Positions 10,851 to 20,490 of a stretch of DNA of 64,000 nucleotides are shown one piece after another. The position numbers were made by a program, and so were the translations under genes. Position 1 is the first letter of the stretch; each line of letters opens with the position of its first letter. The notes under the pieces are model-generated. The model saw nothing but the letters and a program-made list of their open reading frames with translations, searched no databases and was not told the origin of the DNA. The stretch is from Ryuthela nishihirai (Eukaryota; Arthropoda; Arachnida; Araneae; Heptathelidae): contig JAWZYU010000056.1 in assembly GCA_038380435.1 (NCBI GenBank), positions 2,542,001-2,606,000 of the forward strand, given 5' to 3'.

Positions 10851-11034
10851 ACCCCTCAAGCAGCTGCTTCCCACAGAGGTCTGACAGGAGCCTGTCAGTT
10901 TATATGCCATAGTAGAAGGTCTGTGTGGATGGCAGGACCTCAGCAGAAAAACAACACAAAAGTCCATGCCTTATCCGAGGCTGGAACCCAGGTCTCTTAG
11001 ATCAGTAGACAAGCGCGCTAACCACTAGGCCCAC
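10851..11034 (-). repeat. tRNA-derived SINE family B
   Basis: On the minus strand the head reads CCTAGTGGTTAGCGCGCTTG with a diverged B box (GGTTCCAGCC). The family body follows ('TTGTTTTTCTGCTGAGGTCC') and the end 'GACAGGCTCCTGTCAGACC ... AGCAGCTGCTTGAGGGG'. An A/T-rich tail lies at its 3' side (10,835-10,850). Confidence 0.88.
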
Positions 11035-12411
11035 ATTGGAACTAAAATATGTAACTAAAGTTCTTATTTACCGAATTAGACCAAGAAACCGATTACAACT
11101 ACCACTGCTTTCTCTAAGGCATGATTCAAAATATTATTTCAAAAAGAGGTGTAGACGTATAGAAATATTTAAATAATTGAATCAATTGTTCAAAAGGTGC
11201 ACTGTTCGTCATTGAAATTACCCCAAATAAAAAAGATTTCCCTCCGTTTTAGTAGTTTTAAAAAATATAAGTATATTTAATATCTTGACTACACTTTGGC
11301 TACTGCTTTATTTTTTATTGTTTATGTGTATTTAATAATATTGAAAAACATAAAGGTGGAAGCAGAAAACGCTGAATGCAGTTTTATTTTAATACATAGT
11401 ATATAATAGATGGTTATCGAATAACGAAGACAGAAAAAGAAAAATTGCGTTAAAAATATTTTAGAGTAATGAAGATGACTAAGTGTATATTGACTAAATG
11501 TATGTATACTAGACACGTGGCAAGTGAAAATTTTTAACCAATAAGGGTGAATTTACACCGTATGGCCAAATTATCATAAACACGGCATCCTGAGCGAAGT
11601 ACCATGAAACATACCAATGCATGCAAAATTTCATACTGATGCAATACCTCCTTCTACAAAAGCACCTTTTGCAGGAGGGTGAACTTTCCCTCAAGATGAA
11701 GAAATTGTCCGCCTTGTTGCAGATTTAGGAATTACAAAATTTCACCGTTTTGATAAAAGGGAAAAGCCTTCTTATAACAGCCACAAAGCCTTTAGCTTTA
11801 TAGAGTTCATAATCATAATTCCTGAAATTTTCCAGAAGACTTTACTTCTATACGCCTCCCTCGCAAGAAATAAGAACTTTTTTATATGTGCTGATAGAAT
11901 TTTTTGAGCTTGTGATATTTTTCGCATTATAAATATAATTTCGACAAAAGTGACAGCTAATTTATTTACTGATGCATTATCCACTCGTTTTCTGCTGCGT
12001 GATTTTCTGCTGCTGATATTAATATCAAAATGGAGGAATTATATAAAAATTCCAATCACAACTTACTATTTTCGAGCTGTGTCTGTTCTCGAGACGGGGC
12101 GTATCTACAATTCCCACATCCACTATTGTGATTTTTCTAGGCCTTCTTTGTCCAAATAAAGTTCGCATGTGATTGGAACTTCAGAAAACGGCTCTTTTTT
12201 GATAAACCTCTCAGCTACACTCGCTGCCGACTCTTCGCTCATACTGAGAAAAATTGCGCAGCAAAGAATGCTGCAGTCGATGAGGCACCGAACATTCAGC
12301 ATCCGTGTGACTATATAATTCTCCTGCCTAGAGATCATACGGGAAATGACTGAGCGTGTTTCCAGTGTATTAGAGAAATTTATATTTTAAAACATAAATT
12401 TCATCAAGTTT
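11035..12411. other. No firm feature; two minor signals
   Basis: The 27-bp motif CACTGTTCGTCATTGAAATT plus 'ACCCC' at 11,199-11,227 recurs at 15,764. A 71-codon minus-strand frame at 12,123-12,338 (ending KEGLEKSQ) has no family I recognise. The rest is AT-rich. Confidence 0.35.
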
Positions 12412-13025
12412 CATATCAGATGACACGTGTCAAACTTCTTTCAACAGAACCTATCTACACCTCGGTTACAAAAATTCACTTGGGTTTCAAAAGTTTTAAC
12501 AGGGGTCCTTAGATACTATTCTCAATACCTTCCAGCGAGCCATTGCTGGTATATCACAAAAGCATTGGAAAAGCTAGAAATTACTGTCCACGGCAATCTC
12601 ATAATTTTCCACAAGCAGAAGGAATACTTAATGTTATGCTTCGAATTTCTAAACTAGCCACCTTACCAGAAATTCAAAAAGCTCCTTTCACCTCAGAAAC
12701 TGTGGCTCAGTTTCTGGAATATTTTTCACTATTCTTCAACCAGCATGAATGATAAACAACTCGCAATTTAAGGCTACTTCTCAGTACTCCAGGAATACAT
12801 CAGTACCTGCAAAGGAAAGTCAATGCAATGAATTTCTCCCTTACACCTGATATTTTTATAAATGGCTCTCCCAACCGCGATTGCAATGTCTTGGTCACAA
12901 CCTCTATTATCCTCTACCCTGAAGGAACTGTATACTGCTGTATAACAGGAATGCCTTCACACAACATCACAAGATTCCCAAACACTCATTTTAATCTATT
13001 TCAGATTCAGTTCAAGCCATTTTGA
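12412..13025 (+). pseudogene. Unrecognised relict coding frame
   Basis: One plus-strand frame stays mostly open from about 12,412 to 13,025. It is broken by a stop near 12,511 and the adjacent TGA-TAA near 12,750. Pieces such as PSSEPLLVYHKSIGKARNY, NVMLRISKLATLPEIQKAP and CNVLVTTSIILYPEGTVYC look protein-like rather than random for such AT-rich DNA. I do not recognise the family. It could be a decayed host exon, a transposon or another insertion, or chance. Confidence 0.35.
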
Positions 13026-13683
13026 AGGCACAGAGAGATTATAAGGGGCCGAAATCGGAAAAGGTATAGGAATAGTTCCATTACAGCCCTTTATCAGGAA
13101 GGTGTGTCACATGTCAATGCAAAAATTTTCATGTACGTCTTTCCTACATGACGTAAGTGAAGATTGATATGTTCATTTTTTTCTTATTTTTATTTTTAAT
13201 GGAATAGCACCCTGGGCGTGGAGGAGAACTTTTAAGTTCCCCTCACACATATTGTGTTTGGGTTGGACTAAAGAATCCTAACACATATAGAACATTGAAC
13301 TCTCTATAAGTGTAATAATGTTGGAATGCTTTATTCCAGGGCGCAAATAACAACAATGTGGATTTTTTTATTATAAACGTATTTTAATATAAAAAGTGGT
13401 GGGCAATAGAAAAAATTGGATTTTGCATTGAGAAGGAAAATAAAACAATATTTCTATAATACGATTCGAGTGTTAATCAAAACGTTATTAGGAAAAGCAA
13501 AATATTTGAAAGGATGGAAAAAAAGTTAATTAAAACACTGTCATGGTTTGCTGATAATCGTGACGAATAACTGCTATGCTAAATCTCTTGATAGAAGTTC
13601 ATGTATTACAGGATACAAGCTAATGGGAGTTATACTTCAAATGAAGGATTTTTTTTAATTTAAATGTTTTAACTAAAGTTCAT
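13026..13683. other. No feature recognised
   Basis: AT-rich. It may include the 5' part of the retroelement relic that follows, but no RT motifs were seen. Confidence 0.3.
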
Positions 13684-14153
13684 TTTCCAAGTAATCTGTT
13701 AATATTTGCTGATAATATCGTTCTGCTGAATATAAGGTATACAGGTAGAAGTGGTAGTTAAAAGTGCACAAAATGATTAAAACAGAGCAATTTCTTGGTT
13801 TCAGAAAAACGAACTTTTCTTAAATGGAGAGAAAAAGAAATATATGATCATTCAGAGTATGCACTAGTTAAACTACTTATGCATTAAAACACATAAGTCT
13901 AGCTGTCAATATAAAATAAATATTTACGAAAACGCATTGTCCCTGTCCAAATGTCGAAGAAGTTAATAAAAATCATTACTTGGGGATTTATATTGACCAT
14001 TATTTTAAATGGAAATCGTTCATAAACTATACTTGTGATAAATTTAGGTTTCATCTAAGAAAGTGCTGAAGTTAAAAACTCTTATTCCACTGTATATTAT
14101 AACAATGATATATAAAGTTATCTATGAATTAGTCATTAGGTATGGCATCAGTA
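13684..14153 (+). pseudogene. Non-LTR reverse transcriptase relic (FADD box to thumb)
   Basis: SNLLIFADNIVLLN (13,690-13,731) is a changed copy of the catalytic 'FADD' motif, with Asn in place of the second Asp. Shifted frames then give AISWFQKNELFLNGEK, GIYIDHYFKWKSFI and IPLYIITMIYKVIYELVIRYG, the standard series after the catalytic box in non-LTR RTs ('WF..N.L..N..K', 'YLGI.ID..L.W', '.ES.IRYGI..WG'). The relic stops at the point where the Tc1 end at 14,154 begins, so the transposon appears to have inserted there. Frameshifts and the FADN change rule out activity. Confidence 0.8.
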
Positions 14154-14405
14154 TACACCGAATAGTCAAAACATCATGACCACCTGCCTAATATGTCGTT
14201 GGTCCTCCACGGTCGCCAAATCAGCTCTTACCCGGTAAGGCATGGATGCTATAAGATTTCTGAAGGTGTGTTGTAGTATCTGGTACCAACATGTTACCAG
14301 CAGATCCTTTGACACTTGTAAGTTACGTGGTTGAGCCGCCGCAGATAGGATGTGCTGTTTCAGCACAAACCACAGTTACTCGATTGACCTGATGTCTGGG
14401 GAATT
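14154..14405 (-). pseudogene. Tc1-like element: TIR plus transposase C-terminus
   Basis: At 14,154-14,200 there is a Tc1-type end sequence, 'ACACCGAATAGTCAAAACAT' then 'CATGACCACCTGCCTAATAT', next to TA. Reading leftward from 14,405 are NSPDI and LKQHILSAAAQPRNLQVSKD, then YQILQHTFRNLIASMPYRVR: the tail after 'NSPDLNPIEHLW' in one Tc1 lineage. The same lineage is at 40.9-41.6 kb. Only the last third of the transposase is left. Confidence 0.85.
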
Positions 14406-15078
14406 TTATATATATTTTTTACTAGTTGAACGGCACACGAAGAATTTCTCGGCTTTTTCTTAGGTTTTTGCTGAGGCCAATTTTAAAAATTACCAAATTT
14501 TTACAGCCCTTGTCTTTGTTTCCATGCAAACTATCACTGTCCACGGTTCATTTTAAATCTGTATATTCTGATTTTCATTTCCCTGACTGTAGGCATCCCC
14601 CCCTCTTCAGCCTTTAGCACTGGTTTAACACGAAGAATTGCACTGTTTTCTGAAATCAGCGCCCTCTCTCTCATAGCTCCTGGATTCGCTGTTACCCAAA
14701 CTATCGAGATATTTCGGTTCTCTTCAGTACCCTCCCAGAAACCTCTTAGAGCTGTGATCTGCGATTAATAGAACAATGAGATTTATGTTCATCCTATCGG
14801 ATCCATTCGGATATCAAGAGCAACATGTTGTCACCAGCAAAAAATTCGAGTCCCTTCCTATAATACTGTACAACGATATTTACAATCTCGAATTAATTTT
14901 TTTTACCATTTTAAAAGTTGTTGAAGGAGTTAAATATTGCTATTTTCCCTTTTTGAACCCATTAGAACTACCGAAATATTTCACAGCTTACTCCACGGAT
15001 TTCGCTATTCGTTTCTTACTTGCCGTTCCATTTTGCGACAAAACTGAAGTCCCTAATTGTGACAGATTTCGAGATTAA
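14406..15078 (+). other. Unrecognised open frames, possibly a relic
   Basis: Three open stretches follow one another in different frames: 14,426-14,617, about 14,628-14,769 (RRIALFSEISALSLIAPGFA) and 14,776-15,078 (100 codons, with SKKFESLPIILYNDIYNLEL). The succession suggests a frameshifted coding relic, but no family motif is recognisable and no start, splice sites or neighbours support a gene. Confidence 0.25.
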
Positions 15079-16192
15079 ACATATTTCTATTTCATGAAAA
15101 AAGTGAAAGGTTAAGGGACCATTTAAATTTCAACAGAACGTTTGTTGCATTAAACCTTCACGCCTTTTGCTATAAAGAGAACACGATTTCGAAACTTCGA
15201 AGCACCTCATTTCTCCATTCTCTATAGTTCGCCATTTACAATTTTCAGTTTAGGAGTCGAATTTCAAGAGACTTTCTGCTAGCAATAATATAAATTGTAT
15301 TCAACATATTCAGAAATAGCATTACAATCTTCATAGCATATTACAACCTTACACTTTTGTAATTTCTCCATATTCCAAATATACTATTGAGATAATTACT
15401 TTCCTCTGGTTACATTTATCAACATTATATTATTTTACGTTTAGTTATATAATATGAGAAATAGGTGAACGTCATATTTGATTGATCTCTGACACTATTT
15501 GACGTTGAACACCAAAATTAATTTTAATGCTACCTTTTTTGTGTTTATGTGTGTGTGTGCTAAAAATAATACAGAAACTGCATCCCTTCACTTTTGCTGA
15601 TATGTATGCTACACATTTTTCATAGACAACAATTTTTCAATTTCTAGCATTCTACATATATTAGGATTAGATCCAAATTCGACATCTATTTGACCCTGAA
15701 AGCACATCGGATCTCAGTTTACTCCTAAGTTCAAATTTTTAGAGCTCTCCACTTCTCTAACATACACTGTTCGTCATTGAAATTTCCCCATCTAGGATGA
15801 GTGCGCTCTTTGACCTCAAAATACGCGGAGTTCCAAATAGAATGGTAAATAAGAAATTTTTAAATATGTGTAGCAAGTCACAAGTATTTATTTACGAAAA
15901 TGTGATGTACATCAGTAATAAGTATTGTATCCATGAATAGAGATACAAAGAGCAAAACATCACGGTAGTGAGTTGAAAAATCAGAAGATGCCAATGGATA
16001 ATATAGCTCTGATTCTTACAAACATATTCCAATCATACTCCCTACCACAGGGTAAAACAAGGATAATGTTAAGATTTTGGGAATCTGGTTGTTTGTACAT
16101 AATATGACGACTTGTCCTGCCTCTTGTCGCTATGCGACAGAATCGTCGATCCTCACATTCTAATGTTTTATAATAGGACCAAAGCTTTAACT
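15079..16192. other. No firm feature
   Basis: AT-rich. ACACTGTTCGTCATTGAAAT at about 15,764 repeats the 11,199 motif in the same orientation. No coding signal. Confidence 0.35.
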
Positions 16193-16626
16193 ATACAGGG
16201 TGAATCTGAAAAAGTGGGCAAAACTTTACGGGGTGGTAGAACGCAGCTATACGAGCAATATTCGTCATGGAATGTATGGTCGGAACGCAAGCGGTGAGAA
16301 GTTAAAAGGTAGTTTTCCACTGTCACATTTAAAGAATGAACACAAGAAGGAGAGGAGATACTCTGTGCTTCACTTGCATTCCCGTCCACCGCACCTTACA
16401 CAAAGTGCATATCCGCCATTTCGTGGTTAGTATAACCAGCCATCCTCTCGGCAATCCACGGTAGAAATGCCGTTGGGTGCGAGGACCGACCCTTTTATAC
16501 CATTTCCAACGCCACCTAGCGGCTCGCCGTTTACGTTCCGCCCATACTTTCTATGACGAATATTGCTCGTATAGCTGCGTTCTACCACCCAGTAAAGTTT
16601 TGCCCACTTTTTCAGATTCACCCCGT
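16193..16626. mobile_element. MITE A: about 430 bp with about 95-bp TIRs
   Basis: The left end TATACAGGGTGAATCTGAAA and right end TTTCAGATTCACCCCGTATA are inverse copies. Pairing continues through GTGGGCAAAACTTTACGG, GTGGTAGAACGCAGCTATAC and GAGCAATATTCGTCATGGAA, about 95 bp at high identity. The interior encodes nothing recognisable. The TA-containing ends fit a Tc1/mariner-like non-autonomous element. It shares its terminal GTATAC with MITE B. Confidence 0.9.
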
Positions 16627-17202
16627 ATACAGAGTGTCTCAAAAATATAGGTACAATCTTTTAGGGGAGGTAGATAACATCTAAAGGAATGAGAATTGCA
16701 TAGGAACCCATAACCGGAAACGTCATGGGAAAGTGGTAGCAGTGGTACAATATCTGAACGGACACAAGACAGTGATTAATGAGAAAACATTTATTGGACA
16801 TAATTATAACAAATTGCGTACTAGATGATACATTTCATAACGTTACATCAAACTACTACCTCTTAATGACCCATAACCGCACAAATTTTGATGCGCACGT
16901 GCAAACAAACGGTGGCCCGGTAGATGTCTGTGTGGGAAGTGTTCTTGATACATTCGTTGAGCGGCTCGTCCGTTGCCCTCAGCTATTCCATACACTAAGT
17001 GCATGTCTGCCAGCTCCCTGTTCGAATACCTTTGCATGCTCTTCGTAAGCCGATTACCGCTCGAATGAGGAAATCCGAAATTTTCTTTCTAACGCACTGA
17101 TGATCGTTTCCGGTTATGGGTTCCTATGCACTTCTCATTCCTTTAGATGTTATCTACCTCCCCTAAAAGTTTGTACCTATATTTTTGAGCCATCCTGTAT
17201 AC
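16625..17202. mobile_element. MITE B: about 578 bp deletion derivative with about 95-bp TIRs
   Basis: The left end GTATACAGAGTGTCTCAAAA is matched by TTTTGAGCCATCCTGTATAC on the right. Pairing continues through ATATAGGTACAATCTTTTAG, GGGAGGTAGATAACATCTAA, AGGAATGAGAA and CATAGGAACCCATAACCGGA. The interior keeps a transposase N-terminal piece (separate entry), so this is a shortened copy of a larger coding element. It abuts MITE A with a shared TA-containing hexamer. Confidence 0.9.
16843..17037 (-). pseudogene. Transposase N-terminal HTH remnant inside MITE B
   Basis: RYSNRELADMHLVYGIAEGN followed by GRAAQRMYQEHFPHRHLPGH and then HQNLCGYGS is the pattern of an N-terminal helix-turn-helix (DUF4817-like) common in arthropod mariner/IS630-type transposases: 'Y...E.ADM...YG...GN.RAA...Y...P.R..P....F...H..L...GS'. 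About 60 residues remain and the catalytic domain is absent. The family link is from memory of the pattern and should be confirmed by a profile search. Confidence 0.7.
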
Positions 17203-17531
17203 ATGTAACTTTCTGTACCAATTGTTGCTAACAGCACCCCACCGTTTGGGCATCACGACCCACAAGAACGATGGTTAGATGTGTTGACTATCCAGATTCT
17301 GACAACCCAATGATCGGATCTTTCTCAAATTCCATCAGCTGTACTTAACATTACCTTACACTGTTACAGGCACTGCAAAAATCTCCACAAGTAATCTGTT
17401 CACCATTTTGTTTTCCCACTGAGATAAAATCCCTTTTAACATTTCCTTCAATTTTGACATCAGCACTATAATGGACACGTTATTGGAGACTCTAGCTATT
17501 ATTCTATCTATAATGCTTTGATTACTTTGAC
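17203..17531. other. No feature recognised
   Basis: No repeats or coding motifs that I can support. It may belong to the same relic as the following open frame. Confidence 0.3.
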
Positions 17532-18005
17532 ATGCAAATTATGCCAATATACGTCACAACCCTGGATGCAAACCATCAGGTCAATCTGTCCATTCTTTTT
17601 ATGCCACTACGTTTAGATAGCGATCAGTGTATATTACATGCATTTTCAAGTAGATTGCTTTGGAGGTACAACAGAGATTATTTATCCACAGCGATGCTGG
17701 ACAGTCTTATCAACAGTATGAGACATCAGAATATCTCTCATGCATTTCGTTGTAAAGTCATCTTCCTTCTTTTAAATATTAGACATATCGTTAAGACATA
17801 TCTGTCACATTCTATTTCAGCAATTCCTGGGAGCTTTCTGATTGAACGAAAGATACCGTATTGTATTAAATTTTCCGATAAATCACGTGGTAGTTTATAT
17901 TCAAATATTCTTCCCATATTACAGTATGATATCAGTATAACGAAATCGAGCGGGGGACCAAAATATATTCTTTATAATGAAAGGCAAATAAAAAAAGTGT
18001 TATGA
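17532..18005 (+). CDS. Unrecognised 157-codon open frame
   Basis: This is the longest uninterrupted plus-strand frame in its neighbourhood. It begins MQIMPIYVTTLDANHQVNLS, has mixed composition (LDSDQCILHAFSSRLLWRYN), and ends within a 185-bp repeated segment (KYILYNERQIKKVL). I recognise no domain. There is no promoter, splice signal or neighbour to suggest a host gene. It may be a fragment of a decayed insertion or a chance frame. Confidence 0.25.
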   Translation: MQIMPIYVTTLDANHQVNLSILFMPLRLDSDQCILHAFSSRLLWRYNRDYLSTAMLDSLINSMRHQNISHAFRCKVIFLLLNIRHIVKTYLSHSISAIPGSFLIERKIPYCIKFSDKSRGSLYSNILPILQYDISITKSSGGPKYILYNERQIKKVL

Positions 18006-18143
18006 TAGCTACATATTACAAAAGAAAAAAATAGGACTGCAATTTATTGTGCATCAGAGTTTAGTTCTTAAAAAGGTTGATGATTTTTAACTGTCTGTTC
18101 CAACAAGCACGTCTCCGTGAATTCTTAAATGATTCTCTAACAC
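17950..18143 (+). repeat. Direct repeat, copy 1 (partner at 18.85 kb)
   Basis: It starts 'CAAAATATATTCTTTATAAT', includes AAAGGCAAATAAAAAAAGTG and TGATTTTTAACTGTCTGTTC, and ends near AAATGATTCTCTAACACA. The same sequence at roughly 90% identity lies 891 bp downstream. Confidence 0.85.
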
Positions 18144-18773
18144 AGAGTGTCCGCAATACCTTTTCGTGTCATTAAGAAACGGTTAAAATTTAATCACCAT
18201 ATTGGCTGTTATTAACGAACTAAACTGATAAACGAACTTAACAAAAAATAATAACGAATAAATATAACTATAATTTAAATTTTACAAATGATGACACGTG
18301 GTTTGGAACTACTTTGAAACAACTTTTCGCGTAATTATTCTTACTTCCAATGCAATGCAATCAGAATTGCATGGATCTCCACGTGATTCATAACGCTGTG
18401 ATTGATTAAATATGACACAGCTTTTAAGTTATTGGAGCGTTGTCAATTGCTAAAATGTACGTTGCACATATTGTTTAAGTTGTTTTATTTACAATTTTTT
18501 TTATAATGATTATACTCTTTTGTATCGGAATAAAGTTTTATTTACGGAATTGATATTTTCGTTAAAATGGTTTAAACTAAAACGAAAATTTTGAAATAGA
18601 GATGCAAAATAAATTGGCTGAGGTTATAAAATTATTTTGCCTTCCGTTATATCGATAATTTACTGTATATATTTGGAAAGGGAAGAAAGTACTCATCTAC
18701 ACAAAGGACGGGGACAACCTATGATGCTTGTCCCAGTTATTCATAACAACATCCAAATACACTACACACAACA

Positions 18774-18849
18774 TGCCATCTCAGGACTCGAGCCCACACC
18801 TGGAAACTATAGTGTCACCGAGAGCCAATACGATACCACTACACCATCA
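18774..18849 (-). repeat. tRNA-derived SINE family C head
   Basis: On the minus strand, TGATGGTGTAGTGGTATCGT resembles a tRNA A-box region and GGGCTCGAGTCCTGAGATGG a B box, spaced as in a tRNA. The folded acceptor stem is poor, so this is a SINE head rather than a tRNA gene. Related heads are at 56.4 and 58.4 kb. It sits directly beside copy 2 of the direct repeat. Confidence 0.65.
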
Positions 18850-19034
18850 AAATATATTCTTTATATTGAAAGGCAAATAAAAAAGTGTTATGATAGCTAT
18901 ATATTACAAAAGGGAAAATTAGGAATGAAATGTATTGTGTTTTAGAGTATACTTCTTAAAAAAGGCGATGATTTTTAACTGTCTGTTCCACAAGCATATC
19001 TCTGTGAATTCCTAAATGATTCTATAACACATTG
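18846..19034 (+). repeat. Direct repeat, copy 2 (partner at 17.95 kb)
   Basis: It matches the 17.95-kb copy in order and sequence, with small indels and substitutions (GATGATTTTTAACTGTCTGT is exact). The SINE C head lies directly at its left edge. Confidence 0.85.
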
Positions 19035-20109
19035 TCCTTTAAGAAGTGAAATTTCGTCTGGTATCGACCTTAAAGAGTCATAAAAGTTAAAGACTGTGAC
19101 ATCTTCAGTGCCATGGGGTACCTGAAACACGACTCCTCCCCAACCCACCCCAAAAAAATCTTTGACAAGCAATGAACCAAAGGAAAACAGTAATTACCCA
19201 ATAATTAATTATAAACTGCTTAATTTTAGTTATAAAATATGTTACGGAAATATCATGAAGCAAATGGCCTTAGGTATCCATTTCTTGAAGAAGCCTAGAA
19301 GCTGCTATAGCCACGAATCAAGAGAATTAATGGAATCTTTGAAACATTTGCTATAATAAGGAGTTTCTGCATATTAGAAATTCAGCATTTGGAAGCCCAA
19401 ACCTGTAGTCTTTTAAGTCTGACGATTAAATTTCACAAAGGTTTCCAGAACGTGTATTTACGTTTCTACTGGCGTTTCCCTTGGGAGGAACAGAACTATT
19501 TCATTTTGTATTGGGCATTTCCTACAAGTCGGACTCCACTCTCTAAAACTGAGCCTAAATGTTTCACGAAAAACACGAGAAATATACGTAGGGATTACAG
19601 CTTTTTTAAGATATCTCTTACCATAATTAATTTAAAAATCATTGTGAAGTTTGATATACACTGATACAGATATAATCACTACACGGTAACACACATTTAT
19701 CTTCTGTCGCCATATTTCGATACTTCTGATGCTGCTACCAATACTAAATAGTCATTATGTTGTATCTGTGTAATGTGAATTAATTTCGTGAATGTGTGAA
19801 TTGTCGTTTCATTTTCTTTCATTTTAGTGGACATGTCTTATAAATGTGTTGCAATAACTAATCTGGTTTGAATATATATACATATTTATTCTCGCTAATG
19901 CGAAAACAATTGGCAGATTTTTATGGCACTTTCTCCATTTTGAACACTTAGAATTAGCACATTTAATAAAAATATTATGTAATTTATCAGCTGGTAACTT
20001 TGTGGAGTTTTATTTTCCCCCCTTTGAAGCGCATGTAAGCTTATCAAACTATCGAACGGTGATATTTACAAAATCACGAATTATTTTACTCCACGTAATT
20101 GTGTATTAC
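19035..20109. other. No feature recognised
   Basis: AT-rich. A 91-codon frame at 19,389-19,664 has no recognisable motif. No repeats matched elsewhere. Confidence 0.35.
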
Positions 20110-20340
20110 CAGAACCGGATCTAGGAAAAAGTAGACGAGGACGGGCAAGAAACACAACCGAGCCGAAAAAACGTTAAATAGGGGGACAAGAGACTGTTTT
20201 CGCAATGCACTAATTTCGCCCTCCTTTATACACATTTTTAAAAAATTCTTGAAAAACTCATAGGATATAAATAAGTTTAACATTTTTTGCCTTTTTCCCC
20301 TTACCAGCATTCTGAAATAGGGGGGGGGGGGGGGCTATAT
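20110..20340 (+). repeat. Dispersed repeat family R1, copy
   Basis: It begins with 'CAGAACCGGATCTAGGAAAA', then an AGGGGGACAAGAGAC tract, 'CGCAATGCACTAATTTCG', 'TTTTTAAAAAATTCTTGAAA', 'AATAAGTTTAACA', and 'AGCATTCTGAAATAGG' ending in a long G run (20,320-20,334). Confidence 0.65.
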
Positions 20341-20490
20341 TACTTTACATCCTACCAAATATTTTACGAAGTAGTTATAGCTTTAAACTTTATGTATTTT
20401 ATATCAAAATTTATTACATCTGAATTTAAGCAAACATTCTACTTTTAAAATTTAATGTTTTCAAAATATCAATATATATTTATATATATA

